The translations under genes and the position numbers were made by a program. Source: Verrucomicrobiota bacterium (GTDB taxonomy: Bacteria > Verrucomicrobiota > Verrucomicrobiia > Opitutales > Opitutaceae). Taken from it: 13,673 bases of DNA. How positions within the stretch are numbered: position 1 is the first letter of the stretch; each line of letters starts with the position of its first letter. Location of the stretch: assembly GCA_030916665.1 (NCBI GenBank), contig JAUPWC010000197.1:1-13673 (forward strand), written 5' to 3'. The notes beneath the pieces were generated by a model. It saw only the letters and a program-made list of their open reading frames with translations. It was not told the DNA's origin and ran no database searches. This document shows, in pieces, positions 1 to 5,759 of the stretch.

Positions 1-205
1 CGAGGGTGGACGTGGCCACGTAGCCGGTGTCCTCCTCGGCGGTGACTTCGAAGGGGGAGAGCACGAGGACCTCCTCCGGCTCGGCAGGAGTGGCCGGGGT
101 GGTTGCCGGAGTGGTCTGGGCGCTGAGATGACTGGCCATCACGCTGGCCGCCACGAGCAGCGTCAAAGTGCGCCACGCGCACGGATCTACGGTTGGATTT
201 TTCAT
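1..205 (-). CDS. TonB-dependent receptor, N-terminal fragment (TBDR1; runs off left edge)
   Basis: Reading leftward from the ATG at 205-203 gives 68 codons that stay open to the window edge. Residues 1-30 form a signal peptide: a short polar start with Lys2 and Arg12, a hydrophobic stretch LTLLVAASVMA, and a cleavage region ending SAQ. A Thr/Pro/Ala/Glu-rich linker follows, then VLVLSPFEV at 46-54 and DTGYVATSTL at 59-68. The last blocks closely match the start of the complete receptor at 5760-9779 (ILVLSPFEV, then DVGYQATESL), which is the basis of the call. The LVLSPFEV block is probably the TonB box, the segment that contacts TonB in the periplasm; that is inference. The mature protein would be an outer-membrane barrel importing a ligand. 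No clear Shine-Dalgarno lies upstream. It is divergent from the sensor kinase gene at 428, so shared control is plausible. Plug and barrel are outside the window. Confidence 0.9.
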   Translation of the reverse strand, partial: MKNPTVDPCAWRTLTLLVAASVMASHLSAQTTPATTPATPAEPEEVLVLSPFEVTAEEDTGYVATSTL

Positions 206-221
206 CGGGATTGGTGTTGTC

Positions 222-259
222 GGAACCACACGGGGGTTGGGGGGGTGTGTGTGGTTTCC
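222..259. promoter_or_regulatory. Imperfect inverted repeat with G-rich loop, possible operator or structured leader
   Basis: The left arm GGAACCACAC (222-231) pairs with the right arm GTGTGGTTTCC (249-259) through ten base pairs and one bulged T at 255. The 17-nt loop contains runs of five G (232-236) and seven G (239-245). It lies 17-54 nt upstream of the TBDR1 start, so it falls in the TBDR1 leader or core promoter, where C-runs would be on the transcript. It could be a response-regulator operator, an RNA structure, or chance in GC-rich DNA. Confidence 0.4.
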
Positions 260-270
260 CGATAAACATG
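254..270 (+). promoter_or_regulatory. 17-nt near-repeat, copy A (candidate shared regulator site)
   Basis: GTTTCCCGATAAACATG matches GTTTCCGGATAACCCTG at 10055-10071 in 14 of 17 positions. Both copies lie upstream of minus-strand TonB-dependent receptor genes and in the same orientation relative to them: 49 nt upstream of TBDR1, 276 nt upstream of TBDR2. A site shared by the two paralogous response regulators is one explanation. The different spacing weakens it. Confidence 0.3.
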
Positions 271-427
271 AGAGGCCCGGCGCAGGGCACATCAAGGAGT
301 CAAAGGTCGAGACAGCCGCTATGCCTTTCGTCGAGTATCATCCGGTGATTCGGCGCTCGCGCGTGCCGGCGAAAACGCAAAAATCCGGCCGCGTCTCCCA
401 TGACGCCCGTCGGTCACCCTTCGCCCC

Positions 428-3400
428 ATGTTGTCCTGCGTGCCGCACCCGCCGATCGTTCCTGCTGCCTTGGCCGCACCGGGCAGGACGCCCTTGGTCC
501 GAATCCTTCGTCGTGGGCTGCTGGCCGCCTGCGCGTGCGTGGCTGTGGCGGCGGTGATTGCGGAACCCGAGGGGCCGCGCGGCCTGCCCTTCATCCGCAC
601 CTACCCGCTCGATGAGATCGGCCATGTCCCCCGCAGCCTGCGCCTCGGCTTCGATGAATTCGGCCGGGTCGCCGCCATGTATGATGGAGTTTACTCCGTG
701 CTCAACGATTCCACCTGGGTGGACCGGATTGACCGGCGGGCCGCGTCGCGGGTGCGGATGGCCAGCATCGTGTTCGCCGGGGGCTCGTATTACTACGGCG
801 GCCGCGGATCCTGGGGGCTCGTCGAGCAGACGGCCGACGGTCTCTTCCGGGCCGCCCCGCTGGTGCCGGCCGAGGCGCCCGCCTGGACGCGCGTGACGTC
901 TTTCAACAAACTTTTGGCCACCGGGACCGGGGTGTATTTTTATGAATTCAACGGCGCGGTGTATTGGGACTTCGCGCGCCGCCGGAACCACTTCTTCTCC
1001 ATCCCCCGCCTGGTCGCGGCCTTTGCGGTGGGGGAACGCGTGTTCGCCTCCAGCTCGGACAATCAGCTGCGGGAACTGCTGCCGGCCGAGGACGAGGTGC
1101 GCATCCGGACGGTGCCGGGACTGGAGGGCAAGACCGTGGTGCAGGCCGCCAGCCTGGATGCCGGCCACACCCTGCTGGGGCTGAATGACGGCCGGCTGGT
1201 CGTTTTCGACGGAGAAACCGTGCGGCCGTGGGGTGCAGCGGCAGGTTTCCAGATCCACGGCAGCATCACCGCGATGGAACGACTCGCCGGCGGAGGCGTG
1301 GCCGTGGCGGTCGCGGACCAGGGTGTCTATCTTTTTGCCGATGACGCGACGTCTCCCTGGCCGCTGCGCGTGCCTGAGTTCCGGCAGGTGAACGTGATGG
1401 CCGCCGGGGAACCGGGTGTGCTCTGGGTGCTGGGGGAAAACGCGGTGCACCGAATCTTCTACCATTCACCGCTCACCAGTTTCGGCCAGCAGCAAGGACT
1501 GACCATGGTCTGGCCGCAGGTGGTCAGCTGGCGCGACCAGGTGGTGGTCTGTTCCGGCGGCCAGCTTTACCGCAGCGATCCGGCGCAACCGGGGCTGCCG
1601 CCCGCGCTCCAGGCGATTGCCGGCAACCCCGAACGCGCGGCCAACTGCATCGCCGCGCGCGGGGAGCATCTCCTGGCCGGCAACGCCACCGAAGTGTTCT
1701 CCGTCGCCCCCGACGGATCGACGAATCACCTCATCGCGATCGAGGACGTGGCCGGGCTGGAATTTCTGGATGCGGAGACCTGCGTGGTGATCGGCAACCG
1801 GGCGATCACCGCACTGCGTTTCACGGACGGGCGATGGACCGAGTGCGCCGCGCGGATTCCCGGTGTCGGCGACGCCCCGATCCGCCTGCTCAAGGCACGG
1901 GCCCTGTGGATCGAGATGGGCGGCGACCGGGTCGCCCGCCTCACCCTGCGCGAGGGCCGACTCAACCTGCAGCCGATCAGCCTGCCGTGGAATGAAACCC
2001 AGTGGACCAATGTCGGCGCCATCGGTGACACCATCGTGCTGAGTGGCGCCACGGGCCGCCGCGCCTACTATGACGAGGTGCGCGAGGCGCTCCACCCGGC
2101 GCCGGAGATCGAGGCGCTGCTGGCCCGCTCGCCGTATTGGATTTCCCGCGTCAAGCAGGCCGAGGACGGTGTGCTGTGGGCCACCCATCCTTTGGGCGTC
2201 GTCACCTTCACGCCGCGCGGCCGGGACTACGAGATGGATGCGACGACCTTCGAGTTGCGCAATGATTCCTACCCGGCCGTCACCCTGCTGCCCGACAACC
2301 AGGTCTGGATCAACGCCGGCCGCTCGCTCTACCACGTTGAGCACCCGGCTCCGCGTCTGCCGGAGCGCATGCGCACCGTGCTGGTTTCCCTCGTGGCCGG
2401 ACAGGAGAACCGCGAATGGCTGGACCAGGCCGGCCGGTCCGCGCTTCCGGCGCGGTTTTCGTTCGACGACAACAGCCTCGGCTTCCGCTTCTTCTCCGGC
2501 ACCTACGCCTGGCGCACGCCCCCGCTCTACGAATACCGGCTGGCGGCGACGGAGGCGTGGACGCCGATGGACCGGAACCTCACCCTGCGCTTCCCCAAGC
2601 TCCGGGACGGCGCCTACCGGCTGGAGGTGCGGCCATCATACCCGCATCAGTCAACCGCGGCCCCCTTCTCCTACGCGTTTGTCATCAGCCCGCCCTGGTA
2701 TCGCACCCCGGCCAGCTTCGCCGGTTACACCGTGGGACTGCTGCTCGCCCTGCTCGGCCTCGCGCGCTGGATCAACCTCCGCTCGCTCCGCCACAATGCC
2801 GAGCTCCAGCACCTCGTCCAGGCGCGCACGCAGGAACTCGAGACCGCCATGGCCCAGCTCGGCGAGAAATCCCGCAACGAGGCCACGCTGGCCGAGCGCA
2901 GCCGCGTCGCGGGCGAGATCCACGACAGCGTGCAGCAGGGCCTCAGCGGCAGCATCCTTCATCTCGACACGACGATGGGCCATCCCGCCATCACCCCGGA
3001 GGTGCACCAAAAGCTCAACGTCGTGCGCAACATGCTCGCCTACTCGCGCGAGGAGGTGCAGCAGGCCGTCTGGAACCTCGAGTCGCCGCTGTTGCAGAAC
3101 TCCACCCTCGGCGACGCGCTCCGCAAGATCGCCGGCTACATCAGCTCGGGCACGATGCTGGTCGAGGTCACGGCCCCGGCCGAGCCCGCCGCGCTGTCGC
3201 CCGCCACGCGGCATCACCTTCTGCGCCTCGCCCAGGAAGCCATCACCAACGCCGTGAAACATGCTGGCGCCAACCGCATCCAGGTGACCCTCGAAGTCCG
3301 CGCCGCCGCCGTAATCCTGGCGGTGGCCGACGACGGCCGCGGCTTCGAGCCCGTGGCGGCCGCCCGGGACGAGCGGCACTTCGGCCTGCGGGGCCTGCTG

Positions 3401-3505
3401 GCCCGCGCCCGCTCCATCAAGGCCGACCTGCAGATCAACAGCGCGCCCGGCGCCGGCACCACGGTGCGCGTCACCGTGCCCACGCCCGCGCCCCTTTCCT
3501 CATGA
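428..3505 (+). CDS. Sensor histidine kinase with periplasmic beta-propeller and Y_Y_Y domain (SK1)
   Basis: This is a membrane sensor kinase of the two-component-regulator-propeller type, 1025 residues from the ATG at 428. It has a signal/anchor segment at about 22-45. Residues 50-660 are rich in beta strands and in short Trp/Gly motifs such as VLWVLGENAV and VLWATHPLGVVTF, as expected for Reg_prop blades. A Y_Y_Y domain follows (about 676-757, ending PPWYRTP), then one membrane helix (about 762-783) and a coiled coil (784-825). The HisKA_3 H-box AGEIHDSVQQ carries the phosphoacceptor His832. The HATPase has N-box Asn941, G1 box DDGRGF (968-973), and G2 box HFGLRG (984-989). The propeller presumably binds a periplasmic carbohydrate (inference). 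The start is uncertain: the ATG has no Shine-Dalgarno, whereas TTG at 494 has AGGA five bases upstream and begins right at the Arg-rich signal segment. An in-frame TGA at 401 rules out longer forms. The stop overlaps the RR1 start. Confidence 0.93.
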   Translation: MLSCVPHPPIVPAALAAPGRTPLVRILRRGLLAACACVAVAAVIAEPEGPRGLPFIRTYPLDEIGHVPRSLRLGFDEFGRVAAMYDGVYSVLNDSTWVDRIDRRAASRVRMASIVFAGGSYYYGGRGSWGLVEQTADGLFRAAPLVPAEAPAWTRVTSFNKLLATGTGVYFYEFNGAVYWDFARRRNHFFSIPRLVAAFAVGERVFASSSDNQLRELLPAEDEVRIRTVPGLEGKTVVQAASLDAGHTLLGLNDGRLVVFDGETVRPWGAAAGFQIHGSITAMERLAGGGVAVAVADQGVYLFADDATSPWPLRVPEFRQVNVMAAGEPGVLWVLGENAVHRIFYHSPLTSFGQQQGLTMVWPQVVSWRDQVVVCSGGQLYRSDPAQPGLPPALQAIAGNPERAANCIAARGEHLLAGNATEVFSVAPDGSTNHLIAIEDVAGLEFLDAETCVVIGNRAITALRFTDGRWTECAARIPGVGDAPIRLLKARALWIEMGGDRVARLTLREGRLNLQPISLPWNETQWTNVGAIGDTIVLSGATGRRAYYDEVREALHPAPEIEALLARSPYWISRVKQAEDGVLWATHPLGVVTFTPRGRDYEMDATTFELRNDSYPAVTLLPDNQVWINAGRSLYHVEHPAPRLPERMRTVLVSLVAGQENREWLDQAGRSALPARFSFDDNSLGFRFFSGTYAWRTPPLYEYRLAATEAWTPMDRNLTLRFPKLRDGAYRLEVRPSYPHQSTAAPFSYAFVISPPWYRTPASFAGYTVGLLLALLGLARWINLRSLRHNAELQHLVQARTQELETAMAQLGEKSRNEATLAERSRVAGEIHDSVQQGLSGSILHLDTTMGHPAITPEVHQKLNVVRNMLAYSREEVQQAVWNLESPLLQNSTLGDALRKIAGYISSGTMLVEVTAPAEPAALSPATRHHLLRLAQEAITNAVKHAGANRIQVTLEVRAAAVILAVADDGRGFEPVAAARDERHFGLRGLLARARSIKADLQINSAPGAGTTVRVTVPTPAPLSS

Positions 3506-4149
3506 CCGCCCCCGCCAAATCCAGCCGCCGCGAAAAAATCCGCCTGCTCGTCGCCGACGACCACATCGTGATGCGCATGGGCCTCGTCTATGCCGCCTCC
3601 GAGCAGCCCGACATGCAGGTCGTCGCCGAGGTGGAGTCCGGCGAGGACGCGCTGGTCGCCTACCGCGCGCACCATCCCGACGTGCTTATCCTCGACCTGC
3701 GCATGCCCGGGATGGACGGCCTCGCGACCATCCGGGCCGTGCGCGCGGAGTTTCCTGCGGCCCGGATCGTCATCTACAGCAACTACGCGCGCAGCGAGGA
3801 AATCTACCAGGCGCTCAAGACCGGCGCCTCGGGCTTCGTGGTCAAGAGCATGAACCTCAACCAGCTCTTCGAGGCCATCCGTCGCGTCCACGGCGGCGAG
3901 CGCCATATCCCGCCCGAACTCGCCCTGCGCATGAGCGAGCGCGGCTTCTCTCCCCTTTCCGAGCGCGAGACCGCGGTGCTCACGCTCATCGCCAAAGGGC
4001 AAAGCAACAAGGAGATCGCCTCCGCGCTCGGCGTGACCGAGGGCACCGTGAAGCTCCACGTCACCAACATCCTCGCCAAGCTCGAGGTCAACGCCCGCAC
4101 CGAGGCCCTCGTCGTCGCCGTGCAGCGCGGCATCATCGACATCGTCTGA
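3502..4149 (+). CDS. NarL/LuxR-family response regulator (RR1), partner of SK1
   Basis: This is a 215-residue cytoplasmic response regulator. The receiver domain spans about 12-130. It has the acidic pair Asp19-Asp20, the phosphoacceptor Asp65 in ILDLRMPGMDG, Ser93 in the switch position and Lys115 in FVVKS. A LuxR-type helix-turn-helix spans about 149-212, with the typical SPLSERETAVLTLIAKGQSN and the recognition helix TEGTVKLHVTNIL. The ATG lies inside the SK1 stop (ATGA at 3502-3505), a layout that usually means translational coupling and near-equal production of kinase and regulator. Phosphorylation by SK1 at Asp65 should promote dimerisation and DNA binding; this is family knowledge, not shown here. 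Likely targets are the divergent receptor promoter, its own operon, or TBDR2. By my hand alignment it is about 70% identical to RR2 at 10300-10947, with equal length and no gaps. Confidence 0.95.
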   Translation: MTAPAKSSRREKIRLLVADDHIVMRMGLVYAASEQPDMQVVAEVESGEDALVAYRAHHPDVLILDLRMPGMDGLATIRAVRAEFPAARIVIYSNYARSEEIYQALKTGASGFVVKSMNLNQLFEAIRRVHGGERHIPPELALRMSERGFSPLSERETAVLTLIAKGQSNKEIASALGVTEGTVKLHVTNILAKLEVNARTEALVVAVQRGIIDIV

Positions 4150-4157
4150 CTCCCGTT

Positions 4158-5276
4158 ATGAATCCTGCCCTCCTTCGGTCCCTGCTCGGCTTCGCCGTTG
4201 CCGGTCTTGCTCCGGCCCATGCCGCCGAAGCGGCCGTCGCGGCCGCCCCGCGGGTCTTCCGCTACACCAACCCGATCACGCGCGACGCCGCGCTCGGCCT
4301 GCGCGACCATTTCATCATCAAGGTCGGCGACAAATGGTATGCGACCGGCACCTCCAACCCCGTGTGGACCGGCCCCAATCCCGGCGTGCGCCTGCTCGTC
4401 TCCTCCGACCTGCTCAACTGGGATCATCATTCGTGGCTCATCGATGCCAGCACGCTCCCGCCCGACTGCCCCTACAACGGCCGCTTCTGGGCGCCCGAGA
4501 TCCATTTCATCCAGGGCAAATACTGGCTGACCGTGAACAGCGGCCGGGTCACCGCCGAGGACCCCAAGGGCATGAAGACCCACAGCGTCTGGCTCTTCGT
4601 GGCCGACACGGTCACCGGCCCTTACAAGCAGGCGAACGCCGGCCCGCTCACGCCGCAGTATAACAACGACGCCACGCTCTTCGAGGACGACGACGGCCAG
4701 GTTTATTTCTACTGCAGCGGCGGCGGCCTCTTCCAGGCGAAGATCGACCTCTCGGAGGGCAAGCTCACGACGCCTGCCGAGAAGTTCCTCGACCGGCGCC
4801 AGCCCGGCTGGCCCGAGTGGATGATCGGTGGCATCGAGGGCCCGTTCGTCCTCAAGCGCGACGGCACCTACTTCATGTTCTTCTCCACGTGGACGCGCGG
4901 CTACGAGGTCGGCCTGCTCAAGGCGAAGACCCCGCTCGGCCCCTGGGAGCTGGTGGACCGCGAGCCGATTTTCGGCACGCGCAAGAAAGGCTACCGCCCC
5001 GAGCTCGCGCAGAGCGGCGGCTATGCGCACCTGAAGTTCACCGACACGCCCGACCCCTACCAGGAGACCGGTCACAACGCGCTCTTCGCGGGACCCGACG
5101 GCCAGCTCTGGAGCAGCTGCCACTTCTTCATGGATGAGAAGCGTCCCCATCCCTACGCCCAGCCGTTGCTCGACTGGGAAAAGGAACCCCAGCTCGGCAT
5201 CTCCCCCGTCCGCTACGAAAACGGCCGTTTCCACATCGACGGCCCGACCTGGACGGAGCAGGTCGTCGAGTGGTGA
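4158..5276 (+). CDS. Secreted glycoside hydrolase family 43 protein
   Basis: This 372-residue protein has a signal peptide (1-22, LLRSLLGFAVAGLAPAHA) and a single five-bladed-propeller GH43 domain from about residue 36 to the end. The expected catalytic triad is visible: Asp50 in LRDHF (general base), Asp171 in NNDATLFEDDDG (pKa modulator) and Glu227 in GGIEGPFVLKRDGTYFMFFS (general acid). Family landmarks WAPEIHFIQGKYWL (111-124) and RPELAQSGG also fit. GH43 enzymes are inverting alpha-L-arabinofuranosidases, beta-xylosidases and related activities. I cannot assign a subfamily or substrate. No carbohydrate-binding module is attached. The start lies 8 nt after the RR1 stop, so it is probably cotranscribed with its own sensor and regulator. 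No clear Shine-Dalgarno is seen, and translation may depend on upstream ribosomes. Export to the periplasm or surface fits a role in trimming oligosaccharides near the receptors. Confidence 0.93.
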   Translation: MNPALLRSLLGFAVAGLAPAHAAEAAVAAAPRVFRYTNPITRDAALGLRDHFIIKVGDKWYATGTSNPVWTGPNPGVRLLVSSDLLNWDHHSWLIDASTLPPDCPYNGRFWAPEIHFIQGKYWLTVNSGRVTAEDPKGMKTHSVWLFVADTVTGPYKQANAGPLTPQYNNDATLFEDDDGQVYFYCSGGGLFQAKIDLSEGKLTTPAEKFLDRRQPGWPEWMIGGIEGPFVLKRDGTYFMFFSTWTRGYEVGLLKAKTPLGPWELVDREPIFGTRKKGYRPELAQSGGYAHLKFTDTPDPYQETGHNALFAGPDGQLWSSCHFFMDEKRPHPYAQPLLDWEKEPQLGISPVRYENGRFHIDGPTWTEQVVEW

Positions 5277-5359
5277 GGCGTGTTTTCAAACCCGGCGTCT
5301 CCGACCGCACCCAGGCCCTGATCGAGGCCACCAAGCGCGACATCGGGCAGATCGAGTGA
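5273..5359 (+). pseudogene. Short coding-like remnant, C-terminal fragment of unknown gene
   Basis: A 28-codon frame begins at GTG 5273, overlapping the GH43 stop, and ends at TGA 5357-5359. It reads RVFKPGVSDRTQ, then ALIEATKRDIGQIE. Almost every third base is G or C and the sequence is amphipathic helix-like, so it resembles the end of a real protein rather than spacer. It is in a different frame from GH43, and there is no room for an N-terminal part. The simplest reading is the 3' end of a gene otherwise deleted, or a frameshifted old extension of GH43. A tiny overlapping gene is less likely. I do not recognise the family. Confidence 0.35.
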
Positions 5360-5360
5360 G

Positions 5361-5404
5361 GCTCCCGGGGTCGATTCTTACCGTTGGGGCCAACACCCCG
5401 GAGC
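5361..5404. repeat. Hairpin just downstream of the GH43 unit
   Basis: GCTCCCGGGGT (5361-5371) pairs with ACCCCGGAGC (5395-5404) through ten base pairs and one bulged C. The loop itself contains GTTGG-GG-CCAAC. It lies 85 nt past the GH43 stop, so it could end or stabilise the plus-strand transcript. There is no T-run after it, so a classic intrinsic terminator is not supported. It may instead be another repeat unit in this palindrome-rich spacer. Confidence 0.45.
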
Positions 5405-5455
5405 TTCAGCCTTCGAGGAGCCTGAAACTGACAAGTGCTCCGGCTTGGGTGGATT

Positions 5456-5511
5456 TGTGGGAGCGTGCTTGCACGCGACACGAACCCGTCGCGAGCAAGC
5501 TCGCTCCCACA
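5456..5511. repeat. REP-like palindromic element, copy 1
   Basis: This is a near-perfect hairpin. The arms at 5456-5479 and 5488-5511 match at 22 of 24 positions around an 8-nt loop. They start TGTGGGAGCG and end CGCTCCCACA. Each arm also holds a small palindrome of its own, GCGTGC-TT-GCACGC (5464-5477) and GCGAGC-AA-GCTCGC (5491-5504). The pattern resembles bacterial REP elements, which RAYT transposases spread. The 16-mer at 5462-5477 recurs exactly at 10085-10100 in copy 2. Such elements often sit in 3' intergenic regions, as here. Confidence 0.75.
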
Positions 5512-5520
5512 TAAAGACAA

Positions 5521-5550
5521 GGGGCAGAAGTGGACTTGCTGAAGTGCCCC
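5521..5550. repeat. Small hairpin between two palindromic elements
   Basis: GGGGCA (5521-5526) pairs with TGCCCC (5545-5550), with a short AAGT/ACTT stem inside the loop. It is weak alone, but it sits between two stronger elements in a spacer that is almost entirely palindromic. Confidence 0.3.
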
Positions 5551-5569
5551 AAATCCCGATTCGACTTGG

Positions 5570-5646
5570 ATGGAGGCGGGGCTATCAGCCCCGCGTTTGG
5601 TGAGAGCGTGGCCCATGTCTCGCAGGACTGATGGTCCTGCCTCCAT
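5570..5646. repeat. 77-bp composite palindromic element with terminal inverted repeats
   Basis: The outer arms ATGGAGGC (5570-5577) and GCCTCCAT (5639-5646) are perfect 8-bp inverted repeats. Inside are two further hairpins: GCGGGGCT-ATC-AGCCCCGC (5576-5594) and GCAGGAC-TGATG-GTCCTGC (5622-5640). Together they would fold as a three-way junction or cruciform. There is no open reading frame of note. A miniature mobile or REP-doublet element is the likeliest identity. Direct target repeats are not obvious. Confidence 0.6.
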
Positions 5647-5700
5647 TTTCAAAATGCCTCCGAGGTCTTGCCCCGAGGATGCTTGCTGCGGCCTCTGCGC

Positions 5701-5737
5701 AAAAAAGGGCGCCATGCTCCGGAGGGTCATGGCGCCC
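5701..5737 (-). terminator. Intrinsic terminator of TBDR2
   Basis: Read on the minus strand, a perfect 10-bp stem (GGGCGCCATG at 5737-5728 with CATGGCGCCC at 5716-5707) has an 11-nt loop. Six T follow directly (5706-5701). It lies about 22 nt past the TBDR2 stop. Stem, GC content and T-run are all as expected for Rho-independent termination. Confidence 0.88.
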
Positions 5738-5759
5738 GAGTTTACCCGGTGTTACCTGA

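Larger units (their letters stand above)
206..427. promoter_or_regulatory. Divergent intergenic regulatory region between TBDR1 and the sensor operon
   Basis: This is the only space available for the promoters of TBDR1 (leftward) and of the sensor/regulator/GH43 unit (rightward). It holds the inverted repeat at 222-259 and the 17-mer at 254-270, listed separately. Weak promoter-like hexamers are visible. On the plus strand there is TATCAT at 336-341 without a good -35, and GATAAA at 261-266 placed 18 nt after TTGGGG. None is convincing by eye. The AAGGAG at 295-300 precedes an ATG at 321, but that frame does not encode a recognisable protein. Confidence 0.55.

Noticed and set aside
509..532. 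Lipobox-like LAAC in the SK1 N-terminus
   Set aside because: The hydrophobic stretch lies after the Cys rather than before it, so lipoprotein processing is unlikely.
168..557. Plus-strand frame of 129 codons across the divergent promoter
   Set aside because: It overlaps TBDR1 and SK1 in another frame, reads through the G-rich repeat and has Arg/Pro/Trp-rich shadow composition. The AAGGAG before an internal ATG at 321 is not enough.
338..1465. Minus-strand open frame of 375 codons opposite the start of SK1
   Set aside because: It shows no recognisable motifs and is His/Arg/Gly/Pro-rich. The sense strand encodes a propeller collinear with SK2.
3804..5234. Minus-strand open frame of 476 codons opposite RR1 and GH43
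   Set aside because: The sense strand carries clear LuxR and GH43 motifs. The antisense product looks like a shadow frame.
5360..5700. CRISPR array or tRNA in the palindrome-rich spacer
   Set aside because: The repeats are unlike each other and not regularly spaced, and no cloverleaf with a CCA-end acceptor stem can be drawn.
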